A stretch of DNA of 45,371 bases, taken from a virus. A program made the position numbers and the translations under genes. This document shows positions 16,874 to 26,099 of this stretch, piece after piece. The notes beneath the pieces were generated by a model. It was given only the letters and a program-made list of their open reading frames with translations. It did no database searches and had not been told where the DNA came from. Position 1 is the first letter of the stretch. Each line of letters opens with the position of its first letter. The DNA lies in the IMG/VR virus record IMGVR_UViG_3300050821_000536, positions 1 through 45,371 of that record. One strand, given 5' to 3'.

Positions 16874-17433
16874 GTTCTTAAAGTGGTAAGCGCAGCAGTG
16901 GAACGAAACAGCGGTGCAAGTATGGCCAGCGCCTTGTTAGGCCGGGGCGTAATGGTAGTTGAAAACGTATTGGCGTATTCAACTTTAATATCACCAACTT
17001 CTTTGCGCAATGTTTGCTGCCCTGTCCCTGTCGGCTGAAGATTGGTCAAGCTAGTATCATAAGCTAGCTGGCATTGCGCCGCCTTGACTAAAGCCGGTAT
17101 GCTCGCGTCATCAATTGAAGTTCGCGTACCAAAGTATATCTGTGGAAATTCCACCGACCAAGATTGCGGCACATTATCGGCAACTTGCCCGAATACAAAC
17201 ACGCCTGCCCTTGGCCATGCTAGAACCTGTCCATCACCAAGTGTGCGTTCACCTTTGAAGCGAGTTTCAACTTGCTGCATATAATCGCAGGCAAGAACAA
17301 GCAGCACTTCAACCGCAGGGTCTGACGCGGGAAGCGTCAGACCCCTTAATGCGGCATAGGCGCGAGCATCGGCAACACTAACATAAGTGTTGGCATTTGC
17401 TACACCGCTACCATCTTCAATTATCAGGGTCAT
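16870..17433 (-). CDS. head-tail adaptor with DnaT-like domain, 187 aa
   Basis: The N-terminus (GSGVANANTYVSVADARAYAALRG) and helical core (ALVKAAQCQLAYD) match the phage proteins often annotated as 'DnaT-like ssDNA-binding', which act as gp6/gp15-type head-tail adaptors. The label DnaT reflects family naming, and a structural role is far more likely here. One of the better ribosome-binding candidates (AAAGGG) lies upstream of the ATG. Confidence 0.78.
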   Translation of the reverse strand: MTLIIEDGSGVANANTYVSVADARAYAALRGLTLPASDPAVEVLLVLACDYMQQVETRFKGERTLGDGQVLAWPRAGVFVFGQVADNVPQSWSVEFPQIYFGTRTSIDDASIPALVKAAQCQLAYDTSLTNLQPTGTGQQTLRKEVGDIKVEYANTFSTTITPRPNKALAILAPLFRSTAALTTLRT

Positions 17434-17442
17434 TATAACCCT

Positions 17443-18015
17443 TTAGATATGCGTGAACGTTTGGCTATACCAAGTGGTGTCAGACACCTTGTTTGGCGTG
17501 TCGCTCGTGTTGATATACAGAGCGCCTGAATACCAACGCTGTTCCCAAGGTTGCCCCAAGGAAGCATCAATGCCGCTGGCAAGCGTAGCCGCGCCCCAAC
17601 CGTCAGGCGCACCGGCCACAAGTGACGACGTAGTGGCCACAGCATTTGCAAGCGTGCCTTTGACAATGGCCGTTACCGTCATGGCATTGCTGCTAAAAGC
17701 AGCCGCCGTAACATCAGTATTAATCAGATTGTGCGCGTCACCGCCAATGGCAGTTACAAGATTGGCTTGGGAAGCCGCAACGTTAGCACCAATAGCAACG
17801 TCACCGGTGGCAGCAGCGGAAGCAACAAATTTATAAACCCTGCTTCCAATCGTTACTGTATCGTTGGCAGTTGGCTTGGTAGCCATGGTTAAAACGCCTG
17901 TTGCGGCAACAGCGTTGACGGGTGCGGCGGCAGCAGTGGCGGGCGTGAGAATAGCCAGCAGGGCGTTAATCCCTCTGTAGCCTGATTTGGCTCTGTTCAG
18001 GTATTGGCGGCTCAT
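17443..18015 (-). CDS. putative head fibre / decoration protein, 190 aa
   Basis: An Ala/Thr/Val-rich protein. Residues about 35-135 resemble a beta domain common in phage structural proteins (TANDTVTIGSRVYKFVAS and GVLTMATKP), and an aromatic C-terminal end follows (EQRWYSGALYINTSDTP). The short basic N-terminus (RQYLNRAKSGYRGINALL) could anchor it to the capsid. It lies between the capsid and the connector genes. Capsid decoration or fibre is an inference from composition and place. Confidence 0.6.
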   Translation of the reverse strand: MSRQYLNRAKSGYRGINALLAILTPATAAAAPVNAVAATGVLTMATKPTANDTVTIGSRVYKFVASAAATGDVAIGANVAASQANLVTAIGGDAHNLINTDVTAAAFSSNAMTVTAIVKGTLANAVATTSSLVAGAPDGWGAATLASGIDASLGQPWEQRWYSGALYINTSDTPNKVSDTTWYSQTFTHI

Positions 18016-18057
18016 TTTATTTATTCGGTTATACTAACGTTTTGGTTGACTGACAAA

Positions 18058-18243
18058 TTACTTGGCTGCTTTGGGTGGCACAGGCGGCTTGGGAGCCGTT
18101 GCCGTGGCAACTTTCTCCGCTACCTTGTGAATCTCCCCAATTACGGCTTGCTCTGCTTTGGCAATCTTGGCGCGGGCTTCATTCAGGGAAAATCCGCGTG
18201 AGACCAAATTGCACAACTGAAGGTGATGTTTTTCTTCGTCCAT
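18058..18243 (-). CDS. small hypothetical protein, 61 aa
   Basis: A short protein with a helical N-terminal half (LNEARAKIAKAEQAVIGEI) and an Ala/Lys/Pro-rich tail. It lies just after the terminator that follows the capsid gene and may be the first gene of a separately transcribed connector and tail block. No family was recognised. Confidence 0.55.
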   Translation of the reverse strand: MDEEKHHLQLCNLVSRGFSLNEARAKIAKAEQAVIGEIHKVAEKVATATAPKPPVPPKAAK

Positions 18244-18272
18244 TATGAAAGTGTTGAATTTCTTATTGGTTT

Positions 18273-18321
18273 AATAAAAGGTGGCGCATTGGAGAAACCC
18301 ATCAAAAGCCAACGCGCCACC
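18273..18321 (-). terminator. terminator downstream of the major capsid gene
   Basis: On the minus strand GGTGGCGCGTTGG (18321-18309) pairs with CCAATGCGCCACC (18292-18280). This gives 13 pairs with one G-U, a 16-base loop and the tail TTTTATT. It lies 27 bases after the capsid stop. It would allow high capsid expression with partial read-through to the tail genes. Confidence 0.85.
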
Positions 18322-18348
18322 AGTTCAGCGGGAATTACCCCACAAGGA

Positions 18349-19356
18349 TTAATCGTTAACCTTCAGGAAGGCCAACGGAATGTTTTTCCGGTTGATGATA
18401 CGGTCCCAATTGGCGGTGTTTTTCAACTCCGCGTAAGTGGGCGATTGACCGGCAACACTGCCGCTAAGGAAGGTGAAGCCGTAAGGATGCCAAACGTTGT
18501 GAACGCGGCTCCAAAGCGTATCCATGCCGCCACCGTTACCGCCCGCAGGGGTGCGAAAAGTTTCGGAAGGCATCAGGACGCGACCGGAAGCCGTGCCAAG
18601 CACACCGGGACCAAACAACATGCAAGTGTAAGTGATGCGATTGCTGCCCATAACCGCCGGAAGGCTGTCATCGACAATCAGACGCTTGGTCAAATACGTT
18701 TCAAACATGATGTTGTTGTCACTGTCGCGGATATACTGAATCAAGTTGTTCTTCTGAAGCCGGGCATGAATGGCCGAATGCACCGCAATGGTGCTAACAT
18801 TCGCCTTGTGGTCGCCAAGCGTCTGAAGCGTGTTGATGATGGTTTCCGCGCTGACCCGTTCAGCGTCGCTCACGGCGCTTGAAGAATCATTGGACACATC
18901 AACGACCATGTCACCGGCATCATTGGCAATGTTTTCAGCCAAGATACCAAGCAACGAAGAAATGATGCGCTGTTCATCGTCAGTGGCCCAAAATGCACCG
19001 ATACGGCCAGTGATAGCCGCAACCGGGTCATCAAAAGCCAAGTCGCGGGCAAGGTCCATGACAGACCAACTATTGTTGCGTTGCGAAGAACGGAAACGCT
19101 GAACTTGATTTGAAACCTTTTGTGGCGTGGAAAGGGTGCCGGGAACGTCGCTTGAATAATTCGGCTCACCAAGCGTCAAAGGTTTGAAATTCGTGATTTC
19201 GCCAAGGTTTCCACCAGAGGCGATTTGGTCTGCAATCAAGGAATCTTGCACGGCAATGCCGGATGCAATAAACCTGTTAAGCTGAAGCTGCGCTTCCTGC
19301 GTGCGACGCGCAAACGTCAGCGGATTATAAATGTCGGCTAATTGAACATTGGCCAT
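18349..19356 (-). CDS. major capsid protein, 335 aa
   Basis: A capsid protein with HK97-fold features. The N-terminal arm (MANVQLADIYNPLTFARRTQEAQL) leads into a helix-rich P domain (about 95-190, with SVMDLARDLAFDDPVAAI). The A domain follows, with IAVHSAIHARLQKNNLI and the segment RLIVDDSLPAV, typical of capsid proteins of this group. The C-terminal strand is HPYGFTFLSGSV. A separate scaffold gene lies immediately upstream, consistent with no cleaved delta domain. It is followed by a strong terminator. Confidence 0.92.
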   Translation of the reverse strand: MANVQLADIYNPLTFARRTQEAQLQLNRFIASGIAVQDSLIADQIASGGNLGEITNFKPLTLGEPNYSSDVPGTLSTPQKVSNQVQRFRSSQRNNSWSVMDLARDLAFDDPVAAITGRIGAFWATDDEQRIISSLLGILAENIANDAGDMVVDVSNDSSSAVSDAERVSAETIINTLQTLGDHKANVSTIAVHSAIHARLQKNNLIQYIRDSDNNIMFETYLTKRLIVDDSLPAVMGSNRITYTCMLFGPGVLGTASGRVLMPSETFRTPAGGNGGGMDTLWSRVHNVWHPYGFTFLSGSVAGQSPTYAELKNTANWDRIINRKNIPLAFLKVND

Positions 19357-19420
19357 GATAGTAGGATGTTAAGAGTTGATTTGAACAATGGTTCTAAACA
19401 GGGCTTAAAACCATCCTGCA

Positions 19421-20161
19421 TCACTTGGCCAAAAGCGCCTTGTATTCTGCCGGATGTTCGTTGGCGTATTTCGATTCCTCGGTAGCGGTCTTGAAATCCT
19501 TCAACGAAGTGATTTGCGCGGCACCGCCGCTGCCCCTGCGACCCCCGGCACCGCCGCCGGTCGCTCTGCTTCCAACGACCACAGCAGAAAACTTTGGGTT
19601 TGACAAGAATTCTTTTTGCAACTCTTCGACCGTGCTGGCAGAAGCCGCCCCGTCAGCACCAATAACTTTAGTGACTGCCTTGCCATCCACAATCTCGCTT
19701 GCAAGGCGTCCGCGAAGATGTGGCAAAAGAATTTCAGCATTATCACCGGCAATATCCGTAGCAATACGCATGGCCACACTGTCAACCATCTGCGTCTTCA
19801 AGGCGGCTTGGGTTATGGCGAGTTGGTCACCAAGTTCTTTCTGCGCCTTGTCAAGTTTGGCCTGCCAAGCTTTTTCCGTGGCCTTGACTTCAGCCGATTT
19901 TTTACCTTCACCAGATTCGCGCACCGTTTGAAGCTCTGCTTCAATGTCGGCAATTTTCTGCTTCAATTCCGCAGCAGCGGTTTCAGCCGCTTTGCGCAAT
20001 GTAACCTCGTGTTGCTTGGCACGCTTTAGCGCACCTGTGTCTTCGTCACCTTCAACCTCAATTGAATAGGTGCCGTCATCTTGCTTGTCATACAGTTTTT
20101 GAATGTCGGCGGCAAGGGTGCCGTATTCAACTGCCGTTACTGAACGTTTTACTTTAGCCAT
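19421..20161 (-). CDS. scaffolding-type protein, 246 aa
   Basis: The middle (about 45-125) is a charged coiled coil, typical of scaffolding proteins that guide capsid assembly and then leave. The helical region LLPHLRGRLASEIVDGKAV and a Gly-rich linker (about 200-215) precede a C-terminal helix (TEESKYANEHPAEYKALLAK) that probably touches the capsid. It sits between MuF and the capsid gene, the standard position. No protease motif was seen. Confidence 0.8.
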   Translation of the reverse strand: MAKVKRSVTAVEYGTLAADIQKLYDKQDDGTYSIEVEGDEDTGALKRAKQHEVTLRKAAETAAAELKQKIADIEAELQTVRESGEGKKSAEVKATEKAWQAKLDKAQKELGDQLAITQAALKTQMVDSVAMRIATDIAGDNAEILLPHLRGRLASEIVDGKAVTKVIGADGAASASTVEELQKEFLSNPKFSAVVVGSRATGGGAGGRRGSGGAAQITSLKDFKTATEESKYANEHPAEYKALLAK

Positions 20162-20192
20162 GGTATTTCTTGTTTATGTTTTTCTGTTGATG

Positions 20193-21257
20193 TTAGTCTA
20201 AACCCGCCGTCTTAAACGCTTCTGGTTCAAGATTGCGCATTTCGTCCAACGTTAAAGGCTCAAAATTTTTATTAAGGTTCAAAGAGGCAAATTCGTCCGC
20301 AGACAATCCACCATCCCTAAACAAATCGGCGCGAGTGACACCAAGTGCCGCATTTTGGAAAGAGTCAGGCTGGTCGGCCAACCATTCATAATAGGTTTGG
20401 TCAGCAGGCACCGGCCCATCAACTGAACTGCGTGTTGCACCTTCGTCCAATTGATCTAAGCCGGGCACAACCGCTATAGTCGTGCTACGGCAACCGATGT
20501 GTATAGGCGGTTGCGGCCCTTCACCCAAAGTGAAAATTTGACCGTCCAAACTTTGGCATTCAATAGTGGTATGAGAATCCAAAGTTGAGACCCATTGATA
20601 TTGTTCAATGTCGTTGTTTTCCCATACAGTAGCGCGGGCGGCTTGGCTGACTTGCTGCACGGCGGTGCGTGCGACTGCTTCAGCCTGTCGCGTTGACGCA
20701 GCAGTGATGCCATCCATGAAATTTTGCGCCTTGGTACCGCGTATCTCTTGAACAAGCTGTTGAATTGTGCGCCCTTCGCCCCAAGCGCGACGCACCGCAT
20801 TGTCTATTGCAGTAATTTGCTTGTTTCCCCAATTATCAATAAACGGTTCAAGCAGTTGCCCGGTGGCACTCAAAGGCTGCGCCAATGCCGCCTTATAAGC
20901 TTCCTCTGCCGTTGTCTCTGCCAGTTCCTTGACAGCCTTTCCCAAACCTAGGGCCAAAGATTTGGTTTCAAATGCAACTTCCGCTTCCGATAAATCGGAC
21001 AGGCGTTGCAAGAAGTCTTCATTGTTACTGGTTATAATATCAAGCTGCGCCGCCTGCAAATCACCAAGAAGTTTTTGCAACTCGCGTTTGTTGAGTTCGC
21101 TCAACTTGGAAATATCAAGTTCATTGACCACATCCAAGATTGCCTTGCGCAGCTTTGGCACTACGGCGGCAAAGTCCCCTGCCTCTTGCGTCTTCAGACG
21201 TTCAAGAAGCACTTGGTGGCGAATGGCCACATTGGTAGGATGCGGGACTTTGGCCAT
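20193..21257 (-). CDS. MuF-like minor head protein, 354 aa
   Basis: Carries the phage Mu gpF-like head morphogenesis domain at about 130-270. The typical signature is WVSTLDSHTTIECQSLDGQ followed by PPIHIGCRSTTI, with conserved Cys and His. The N-terminal 120 residues are helical. The protein is expected inside the head near the portal. It overlaps the upstream small gene by one base. Confidence 0.88.
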   Translation of the reverse strand: MAKVPHPTNVAIRHQVLLERLKTQEAGDFAAVVPKLRKAILDVVNELDISKLSELNKRELQKLLGDLQAAQLDIITSNNEDFLQRLSDLSEAEVAFETKSLALGLGKAVKELAETTAEEAYKAALAQPLSATGQLLEPFIDNWGNKQITAIDNAVRRAWGEGRTIQQLVQEIRGTKAQNFMDGITAASTRQAEAVARTAVQQVSQAARATVWENNDIEQYQWVSTLDSHTTIECQSLDGQIFTLGEGPQPPIHIGCRSTTIAVVPGLDQLDEGATRSSVDGPVPADQTYYEWLADQPDSFQNAALGVTRADLFRDGGLSADEFASLNLNKNFEPLTLDEMRNLEPEAFKTAGLD

Positions 21258-21580
21258 TAGCAGGAAATAAACTGACCTTTAGTTAGAAAGCCGTGCCAAT
21301 GGTCATGGCAATGAATGCTTGGCGTCAATGTCGGTTCATCTTCGTTGCCGTCCCATCCCCAAGCAGCGTGATTATTAGGGCCGGTGCGACAGACAGGCAA
21401 AATATTGCGTGTACCATCCGGTAATATCATGTGAATGTAAGAATGATTGGCACCTAATGAATGGTCCCAACAAAAATCACCTGGATGCAAAAGCAATTCC
21501 GTTGCTCCTACACCGTTAGGAAAATTTTCTTGCGCTTCCGAATCCAAGACGCGCCGCGCTTTGCAAGATGTAATGTTCAA
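21257..21580 (-). CDS. small phage protein with WGWDGNEDEPT motif, 107 aa
   Basis: A His/Trp-rich small protein with the run WGWDGNEDEPTLTPSI followed by HDHWHGFLTKGQFI. The pattern 'W-x-W-D/N-G, PTxxPS, H-x-F-x-x-G' occurs in many short phage proteins of unknown function, some of which carry misleading enzyme names. Several His and Cys residues could bind a metal. It lies between portal and MuF genes with ATGA-type overlaps. Confidence 0.65.
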   Translation of the reverse strand: MNITSCKARRVLDSEAQENFPNGVGATELLLHPGDFCWDHSLGANHSYIHMILPDGTRNILPVCRTGPNNHAAWGWDGNEDEPTLTPSIHCHDHWHGFLTKGQFISC

Positions 21581-23220
21581 GATGCACCGCCTGTCTTAAC
21601 CTTGGCTTTTTTCTTTGGCTTTGCGGGCGGTGGCGGGTCGTCATCCTGTGCGCCCGGCTCAGGCGCATTTGGGTCTTGCCCCGGCATGGCTGCAATCGGC
21701 TTTAGGAGCGCGTCCGCTTCAATTTGCGTCTTGGCCTGTTCATCGGTCAAATAAGCAAATCCGCTACGGCGCAGAATGGTGCGCAATTCTTCAAAGCTAA
21801 TGACATTACCATTATATAACGCCATCAGGCTTGTCATCGTTTGACCGTCAACTTCCAAATCCTCAAAGGAAGTGTTCAGTTCAATTTCAATATCGGTATC
21901 GTCTGTGGCGTCCACAAAGTCCATCGCCATATCAAAGGCGTTTTCGTAACCTTCGCATACATTCTTAACAATGGTTCCAAGAACGCTTGTTTCTGAAGCA
22001 TTCTCCATGCTGGCTTCTGTGGCCGTGCGCTGAACTGTCTGTTGCTGCACAAGCTTGGCACCGAGTGCAACCATCTGCCGTTCCTTTGTGTCCATTGCCT
22101 CTTTTGGCATGGAGTTTGGTTCACACTGTAGCAATTTGGCATCGGCACCAGTAGGCAGCGGAATGCAGGCGCGGCTACCGAACTGTATATTGCCCTTTAG
22201 AACGGTATTAATCCAATCTTCAGTCAAGCCAATGACAACAGGCGTAGGTTGACCGACAATAAAGCATGACTCTTCGTAATCGGCGCTGTTGCGATAATGA
22301 CCAAGATTTAATTCCGCTATGTCAAACATAGGCGGCAAATCAGGAATGCTATCGTTATTTTCAGCACCAATAAATTGAAACGGGATGTAGTCAAAAGGTT
22401 TCCCTGCGCTATCAAGCGGTATATATTGCGCCCGGTCGTCCTGTGTGGGCTTAATCATAAAATTATCCCGATTGTTTGGGTCGCGAATCCATTCTTCCAG
22501 AATATACACCAACGGGCTGTTTTCATCCTTTTCATCTTGCGGCCCTAAACGCAGCACGCGCCATTGCTCGTTCAATTCCTCTTGGAAGCCGTCATCATCA
22601 GTCACATACATTTCAGCAATGACAACCAATGCAAGCTTAGTTACGCCACCAATTGTGATAGTGCGCCAATTGATAATGTCCCAAGGATTGACCAAAGAAA
22701 TAGTAGGGCGAACGTTGCCCGCGTCCAAGTCAGCTTTAGTCACAACACCATTGACCTGTGGATAATCCACAAACAAGCCAATGCGACCAAATGAAATCAC
22801 ATGCTTTAGCACTTCCTTGGCCTGTTGATGAAAACCCATACCTGTACCGTCAATATCATCACACAGCAAATCAATAATTGGCGGCAATTCCGGGTCGCTC
22901 TGTTCTTCCTTGAACACAAGCCCAACCGTACCGTCAAGCGTTCGCTTGGTGACATTATAAAACTGCGCCCGCGACCGATAGGCATTGTATCTTTCAATAT
23001 TCTCTTTGGTTTGATCGGTCGCATTTGGCATCGGCAAATAAAGTGTACCAAGTTTTTTCACTTCGTCACTACCAGCAATGCAATGCCGTATCTTGTCCCA
23101 CCGCGGCTTCAAGGCTACATATTCAATGCGCTGGTATGCAACATTGGGTGAAGATTGCGTTGATGTTTTGGGCGCTGTAGCCGCAACAGTTGCAACCGGC
23201 GCTGGTGATATAGTGCTCAT
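21577..23220 (-). CDS. portal protein (DUF4055 family), 547 aa
   Basis: A portal protein forming the DNA entry vertex. Family features are YNVTKRTLDGTVGLVF near residue 90, SFGRIGLFVDYP near 145, NPWDIINWR near 180, and a C-terminal acidic, Pro/Lys-rich tail. Length and position directly after terL fit. Its start is two bases before a small zinc-motif gene. It overlaps the downstream 107-aa gene by four bases. Confidence 0.88.
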   Translation of the reverse strand: MSTISPAPVATVAATAPKTSTQSSPNVAYQRIEYVALKPRWDKIRHCIAGSDEVKKLGTLYLPMPNATDQTKENIERYNAYRSRAQFYNVTKRTLDGTVGLVFKEEQSDPELPPIIDLLCDDIDGTGMGFHQQAKEVLKHVISFGRIGLFVDYPQVNGVVTKADLDAGNVRPTISLVNPWDIINWRTITIGGVTKLALVVIAEMYVTDDDGFQEELNEQWRVLRLGPQDEKDENSPLVYILEEWIRDPNNRDNFMIKPTQDDRAQYIPLDSAGKPFDYIPFQFIGAENNDSIPDLPPMFDIAELNLGHYRNSADYEESCFIVGQPTPVVIGLTEDWINTVLKGNIQFGSRACIPLPTGADAKLLQCEPNSMPKEAMDTKERQMVALGAKLVQQQTVQRTATEASMENASETSVLGTIVKNVCEGYENAFDMAMDFVDATDDTDIEIELNTSFEDLEVDGQTMTSLMALYNGNVISFEELRTILRRSGFAYLTDEQAKTQIEADALLKPIAAMPGQDPNAPEPGAQDDDPPPPAKPKKKAKVKTGGAS

Positions 23221-23221
23221 G

Positions 23222-23518
23222 TTAATTATTGCTTTGCGGTGGCGGATTAACGGTAAAGCCGCCGGTACCTTTTACAGGAAAATTGCGCCGCGTTTCTTCA
23301 CCCAATACAAGCAGGGGAAAACGTTCACTGAGTTTCTTTCGATAGCGTTCTATCTTGCCGGGTTCGTCATCCGTCAGACACCAAGTGCTTATACGCTTCT
23401 GCATAACTGTGGTGCCAATGAACTTTATGCGTTCATCTTCAGACAGCTTGTGCATATCAACATATTTCATCTTGAAAAACTGGTTTGAACATTGGTGGCA
23501 AACTTCTTGGCGTTGCAT
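23222..23518 (-). CDS. small hypothetical protein with CxxC motif, 98 aa
   Basis: The N-terminus carries CHQCSNQFFKMK, which looks like half of a zinc-binding site. A basic helix (GKIERYRKKLSERFPLL) and a Pro/Asn-rich tail follow. Its start lies inside the last codons of terL (52-base overlap). No family was recognised. Confidence 0.6.
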   Translation of the reverse strand: MQRQEVCHQCSNQFFKMKYVDMHKLSEDERIKFIGTTVMQKRISTWCLTDDEPGKIERYRKKLSERFPLLVLGEETRRNFPVKGTGGFTVNPPPQSNN

Positions 23519-24972
23519 AACACCCTATAACGAATTTCGTCATATATATGGTCTTCCGCAGAAGTGTCAACATCTTCTGTTTTCTTAGGGTCACGCGGTA
23601 AAACAGGAAGCGTTGCAATGGTTGCATTGCAATGTTCCATAAAGTATATACCCGGTCCTTCGCCTTTGACCGAAGCTTCAAGCCTATCGCGCAAAAGTTG
23701 CAAGCCGACTTTGCGGCTACCGGGCGATTTGTCAGAATCAATCCATTTTACACCTTCCTTGGCCATCTTGATTGCCACACTGTCGGAATCTTCGTCCTGC
23801 ACGCTTGATATTGAGTTGTCAGCAGGGCCGGGTTGAATGGCATTACCGTTTATCCATCCTTCAAAGCGCATTTGCTGTTCAATTTCTTTTATACCCCTTG
23901 CAACTGCCGCGCTGCCCAAGTGCAAACCTGTATTTGTTCCAACTTCAGGCGACCCATACCATTCGTTGATGCGTATAAGGGTGCCACGCGGCGGGCAAAA
24001 CTTTGTCCCGTTGGACAATTCGGCTTCTTCACCGTTGGCTTCCGCCCACCAGCCGACACTAAAAGGCTTGTCACTGCCCCAATCGAATGAACGGTCAAGC
24101 CGCCATGTGTGCGGTATCTGAAAACGCTTGATGACATGCACGCCTTCAATCCAAACATCATCCAAAGCACCACCGGCCACAATGTCCCAATCTCCCCATA
24201 GCCAAGCGCGGCGCTTATTCTTCTCCTTTACGCTTTCAAGGGTGGCAATATAGATTGGTGAAAGATAGCGATTTTCCTTGTATGACCCAAATATGCGAAC
24301 TTGGGTCTTCACAATGTCTTCGCGTTCCTTGGTGCGGGGATTGAAAACGTTTGTAGTGGTTTTAATGACTTGCCCCGGCCTTGCTGCGTCAATGAATCGG
24401 CGCTTCACCCAATTATGCCCCGGCCCATAAGGGTTAGTTGTGGCAAATACAACCAGCGGCATTTCAGGTAATGGCTTGTTCAAGTCCGGGCTGTGTTCAG
24501 CGGGTAAGAACGATGAACGATTGCAAGACATCATTGATTCAAAAGTCTTGTCAGTTGGATATTTTGAAAGCTCATTCCAACCGATAAAAGGAAATTCTTG
24601 GCCGTGATAATTCCAATAACCTTTTTCGTCCATGATGGAACGAAACAAAAGTTCCTCACCTGTCGGCCAGACCCATTTGTAATCTTTGGTGGACTCCAAA
24701 AACTTTGCGCCGTCACCGAACTGGCTAAACCACTTTTTTGACTTGGCCACCAAGTCGTCAAGCTGCTTGTATTCCCTATCAAATATGACACCACGCCAAA
24801 AGGCACCGTAGCCCTGCCCCACCAGCTTGCGGAAGGCCATCAATTGCGCGTCTGTCTTGCCGGGACCCCGGGTGCCTTCGTATAAAATAATATTACAAGG
24901 ACAAGCAAGGGCAAGAGCCTGTGAGCCGGGAAGCGGTGCCCATACAATTTTCTGTTGTGGCGCATCGGTCAT
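23467..24972 (-). CDS. terL: terminase large subunit, 501 aa
   Basis: The packaging ATPase/nuclease. The Walker A motif is GTRGPGKT (33-40). The Walker B-like segment is FPFIGWNEL (127-135), with Asn in place of the usual Asp before Glu, as in some related terminases. The coupling segment VVFATTNPYGPGHNWVKR lies near 177. The RNase H-like nuclease domain follows, with SFDWGSDKPFSVGWW near 292, GPADNSIS near 390 and DHIYDEIRYR near 480. The C-terminus ends with the portal-side tail. Its ATG overlaps the stop of a 43-codon gene (ATGA). Confidence 0.95.
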   Translation of the reverse strand: MTDAPQQKIVWAPLPGSQALALACPCNIILYEGTRGPGKTDAQLMAFRKLVGQGYGAFWRGVIFDREYKQLDDLVAKSKKWFSQFGDGAKFLESTKDYKWVWPTGEELLFRSIMDEKGYWNYHGQEFPFIGWNELSKYPTDKTFESMMSCNRSSFLPAEHSPDLNKPLPEMPLVVFATTNPYGPGHNWVKRRFIDAARPGQVIKTTTNVFNPRTKEREDIVKTQVRIFGSYKENRYLSPIYIATLESVKEKNKRRAWLWGDWDIVAGGALDDVWIEGVHVIKRFQIPHTWRLDRSFDWGSDKPFSVGWWAEANGEEAELSNGTKFCPPRGTLIRINEWYGSPEVGTNTGLHLGSAAVARGIKEIEQQMRFEGWINGNAIQPGPADNSISSVQDEDSDSVAIKMAKEGVKWIDSDKSPGSRKVGLQLLRDRLEASVKGEGPGIYFMEHCNATIATLPVLPRDPKKTEDVDTSAEDHIYDEIRYRVLCNAKKFATNVQTSFSR

Positions 24973-25100
24973 TTTTTGACGTTTGTTCCCGGTGGAGTTT
25001 GGTCAATTGCCATATAGACAGTTAAGCCGAACTCACAAAACAGCGCAAAGCCGCAAACATAGCCATTACGGTCTAACAAAGGATTTAATTGTTTGCTCAT
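24969..25100 (-). CDS. 43-aa hypothetical protein between terS and terL
   Basis: A short frame linked by ATGA overlaps to the 22-aa frame before it and to terL after it, which argues that it is translated. The product has a mildly hydrophobic centre (YVCGFALFCEFGLTVYMAI). No family was recognised. Confidence 0.55.
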   Translation of the reverse strand: MSKQLNPLLDRNGYVCGFALFCEFGLTVYMAIDQTPPGTNVKK

Positions 25101-25165
25101 GGGTTTGTACCGTCGTCAATGTCGTCTTCCTCCGTGTCTGTATCATCCCACCAAAAGGATTTCAT
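25097..25165 (-). CDS. 22-aa acidic mini-protein after terS
   Basis: Starts in an ATGA overlap with terS and ends in an ATGA overlap with the 43-aa frame. The product is very acidic (MKSFWWDDTDTEEDDIDDG). It may be a real peptide or only a coupling device. Overlaps on both sides are the sole evidence. Confidence 0.4.
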   Translation of the reverse strand: MKSFWWDDTDTEEDDIDDGTNP

Positions 25166-25722
25166 TGGCGCACCTCTTGCTTCAGTTCGCTTTGCTTCTG
25201 TGAGGCTATCTTTTCCCAATCGTCAAGGGAGCCAAAACAAGGTATAGCCATGACGCCACCATTGACGTTCATGCTTCCTTCAATCTTGGTTATTTCCATA
25301 CCAAGAATCTTTGCCAACGCACGGAGCGCAGCAACCCGGCTTGAAGCGTGGCCGTCTATACCTTTATAATTGGATTCACGAAGCAGCCCGGCAAGAACTG
25401 TGTTGCGGCTCACAATGGCTTTTTCATCCATGGTGCGAAGCAGCTTGTCTAATAAATGCTGCGCATACGGTTCACGCAACCACTCTGTTGCCCGCGCATC
25501 CCTACCTTTGGACTCTATACCCATACGCTGCATTGCAGCGCGTCCGCAGAAGTCCTTGATATATTCGCTGACAAACTGTTTTAACCGAGATTTCTTCTTG
25601 GGTGTGATTTTTGAAAAATCATATAGCTTCGGTTCCCCGGTATCCGGGTCAATCGGTGGAAGCTTTATCTTTGGACGCCTGCGAAACTTGCGCCCATCAC
25701 GGGTTTCAATACGTTTGGCCAT
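25162..25722 (-). CDS. terS: terminase small subunit-like protein, 186 aa
   Basis: Precedes terL. The basic N-terminus (GRKFRRRPKIKLPPIDPDTG) leads into a helix-turn-helix-like region at about 48-75 (KQFVSEYIKDFCGRAAMQRM), typical of DNA-recognising small terminases. A helical oligomerisation region follows (EKAIVSRNTVLAGLLRE) and a C-terminal tail that could bind TerL. Recognition is from order and helix pattern. The packaging site is not identified. Confidence 0.78.
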   Translation of the reverse strand: MAKRIETRDGRKFRRRPKIKLPPIDPDTGEPKLYDFSKITPKKKSRLKQFVSEYIKDFCGRAAMQRMGIESKGRDARATEWLREPYAQHLLDKLLRTMDEKAIVSRNTVLAGLLRESNYKGIDGHASSRVAALRALAKILGMEITKIEGSMNVNGGVMAIPCFGSLDDWEKIASQKQSELKQEVRQ

Positions 25723-25760
25723 ACAGGGCGCATGATGGAAGCACCTGCGCCCTGCAAGCT

Positions 25761-26099
25761 TTATTCAACGACCCAATGGGCAACCCTACCGTCCCGAAAC
25801 CATATAAACACATTGGCGTAACCGTCTAATGAGTTTGTGCGGTAATATTCAACGCCTGAATCTAATATGGCAATGCGGGCAAGCTTGGATTTCAACAAAG
25901 CCTGCGCTACGTCAAAATCCATGCCGATAATTAGACCTTCAGCACGCGAAGGCAAAGCCAGCGAATCGGCCAACTCTTGCTTACGGTCTAACTCTAATGC
26001 TGAAGGTTCCGATTGAGTGGTAAAGTCAGGATGATAAGCGGGCAAGGCGCAGCCGCCAAGCGCGAGACTGAAGAGAAATATCATAAGGTTAGTTTTCAT
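25761..26099 (-). CDS. putative lipoprotein, 112 aa
   Basis: From the ATG at 26099 the protein has a signal peptide with a lipobox: MKTNLMIFLFSLALGGC, with the acylated Cys at residue 17. The mature part is soluble (GMDFDVAQALLKSKLARIAI, then VEYYRTNSLDGY). A longer reading frame upstream overlaps the mini-A gene and lacks a start that gives a signal. A phage lipoprotein may act in superinfection exclusion or as an outer-membrane spanin, but it lacks the Pro-rich Rz1 look. Confidence 0.7.
   Translation of the reverse strand: MKTNLMIFLFSLALGGCALPAYHPDFTTQSEPSALELDRKQELADSLALPSRAEGLIIGMDFDVAQALLKSKLARIAILDSGVEYYRTNSLDGYANVFIWFRDGRVAHWVVE

Noticed and set aside
16870-17433. DnaT-like protein as a replication factor
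   Set aside because: The position between capsid and stopper genes and the family's known connector role make a structural function much more likely.
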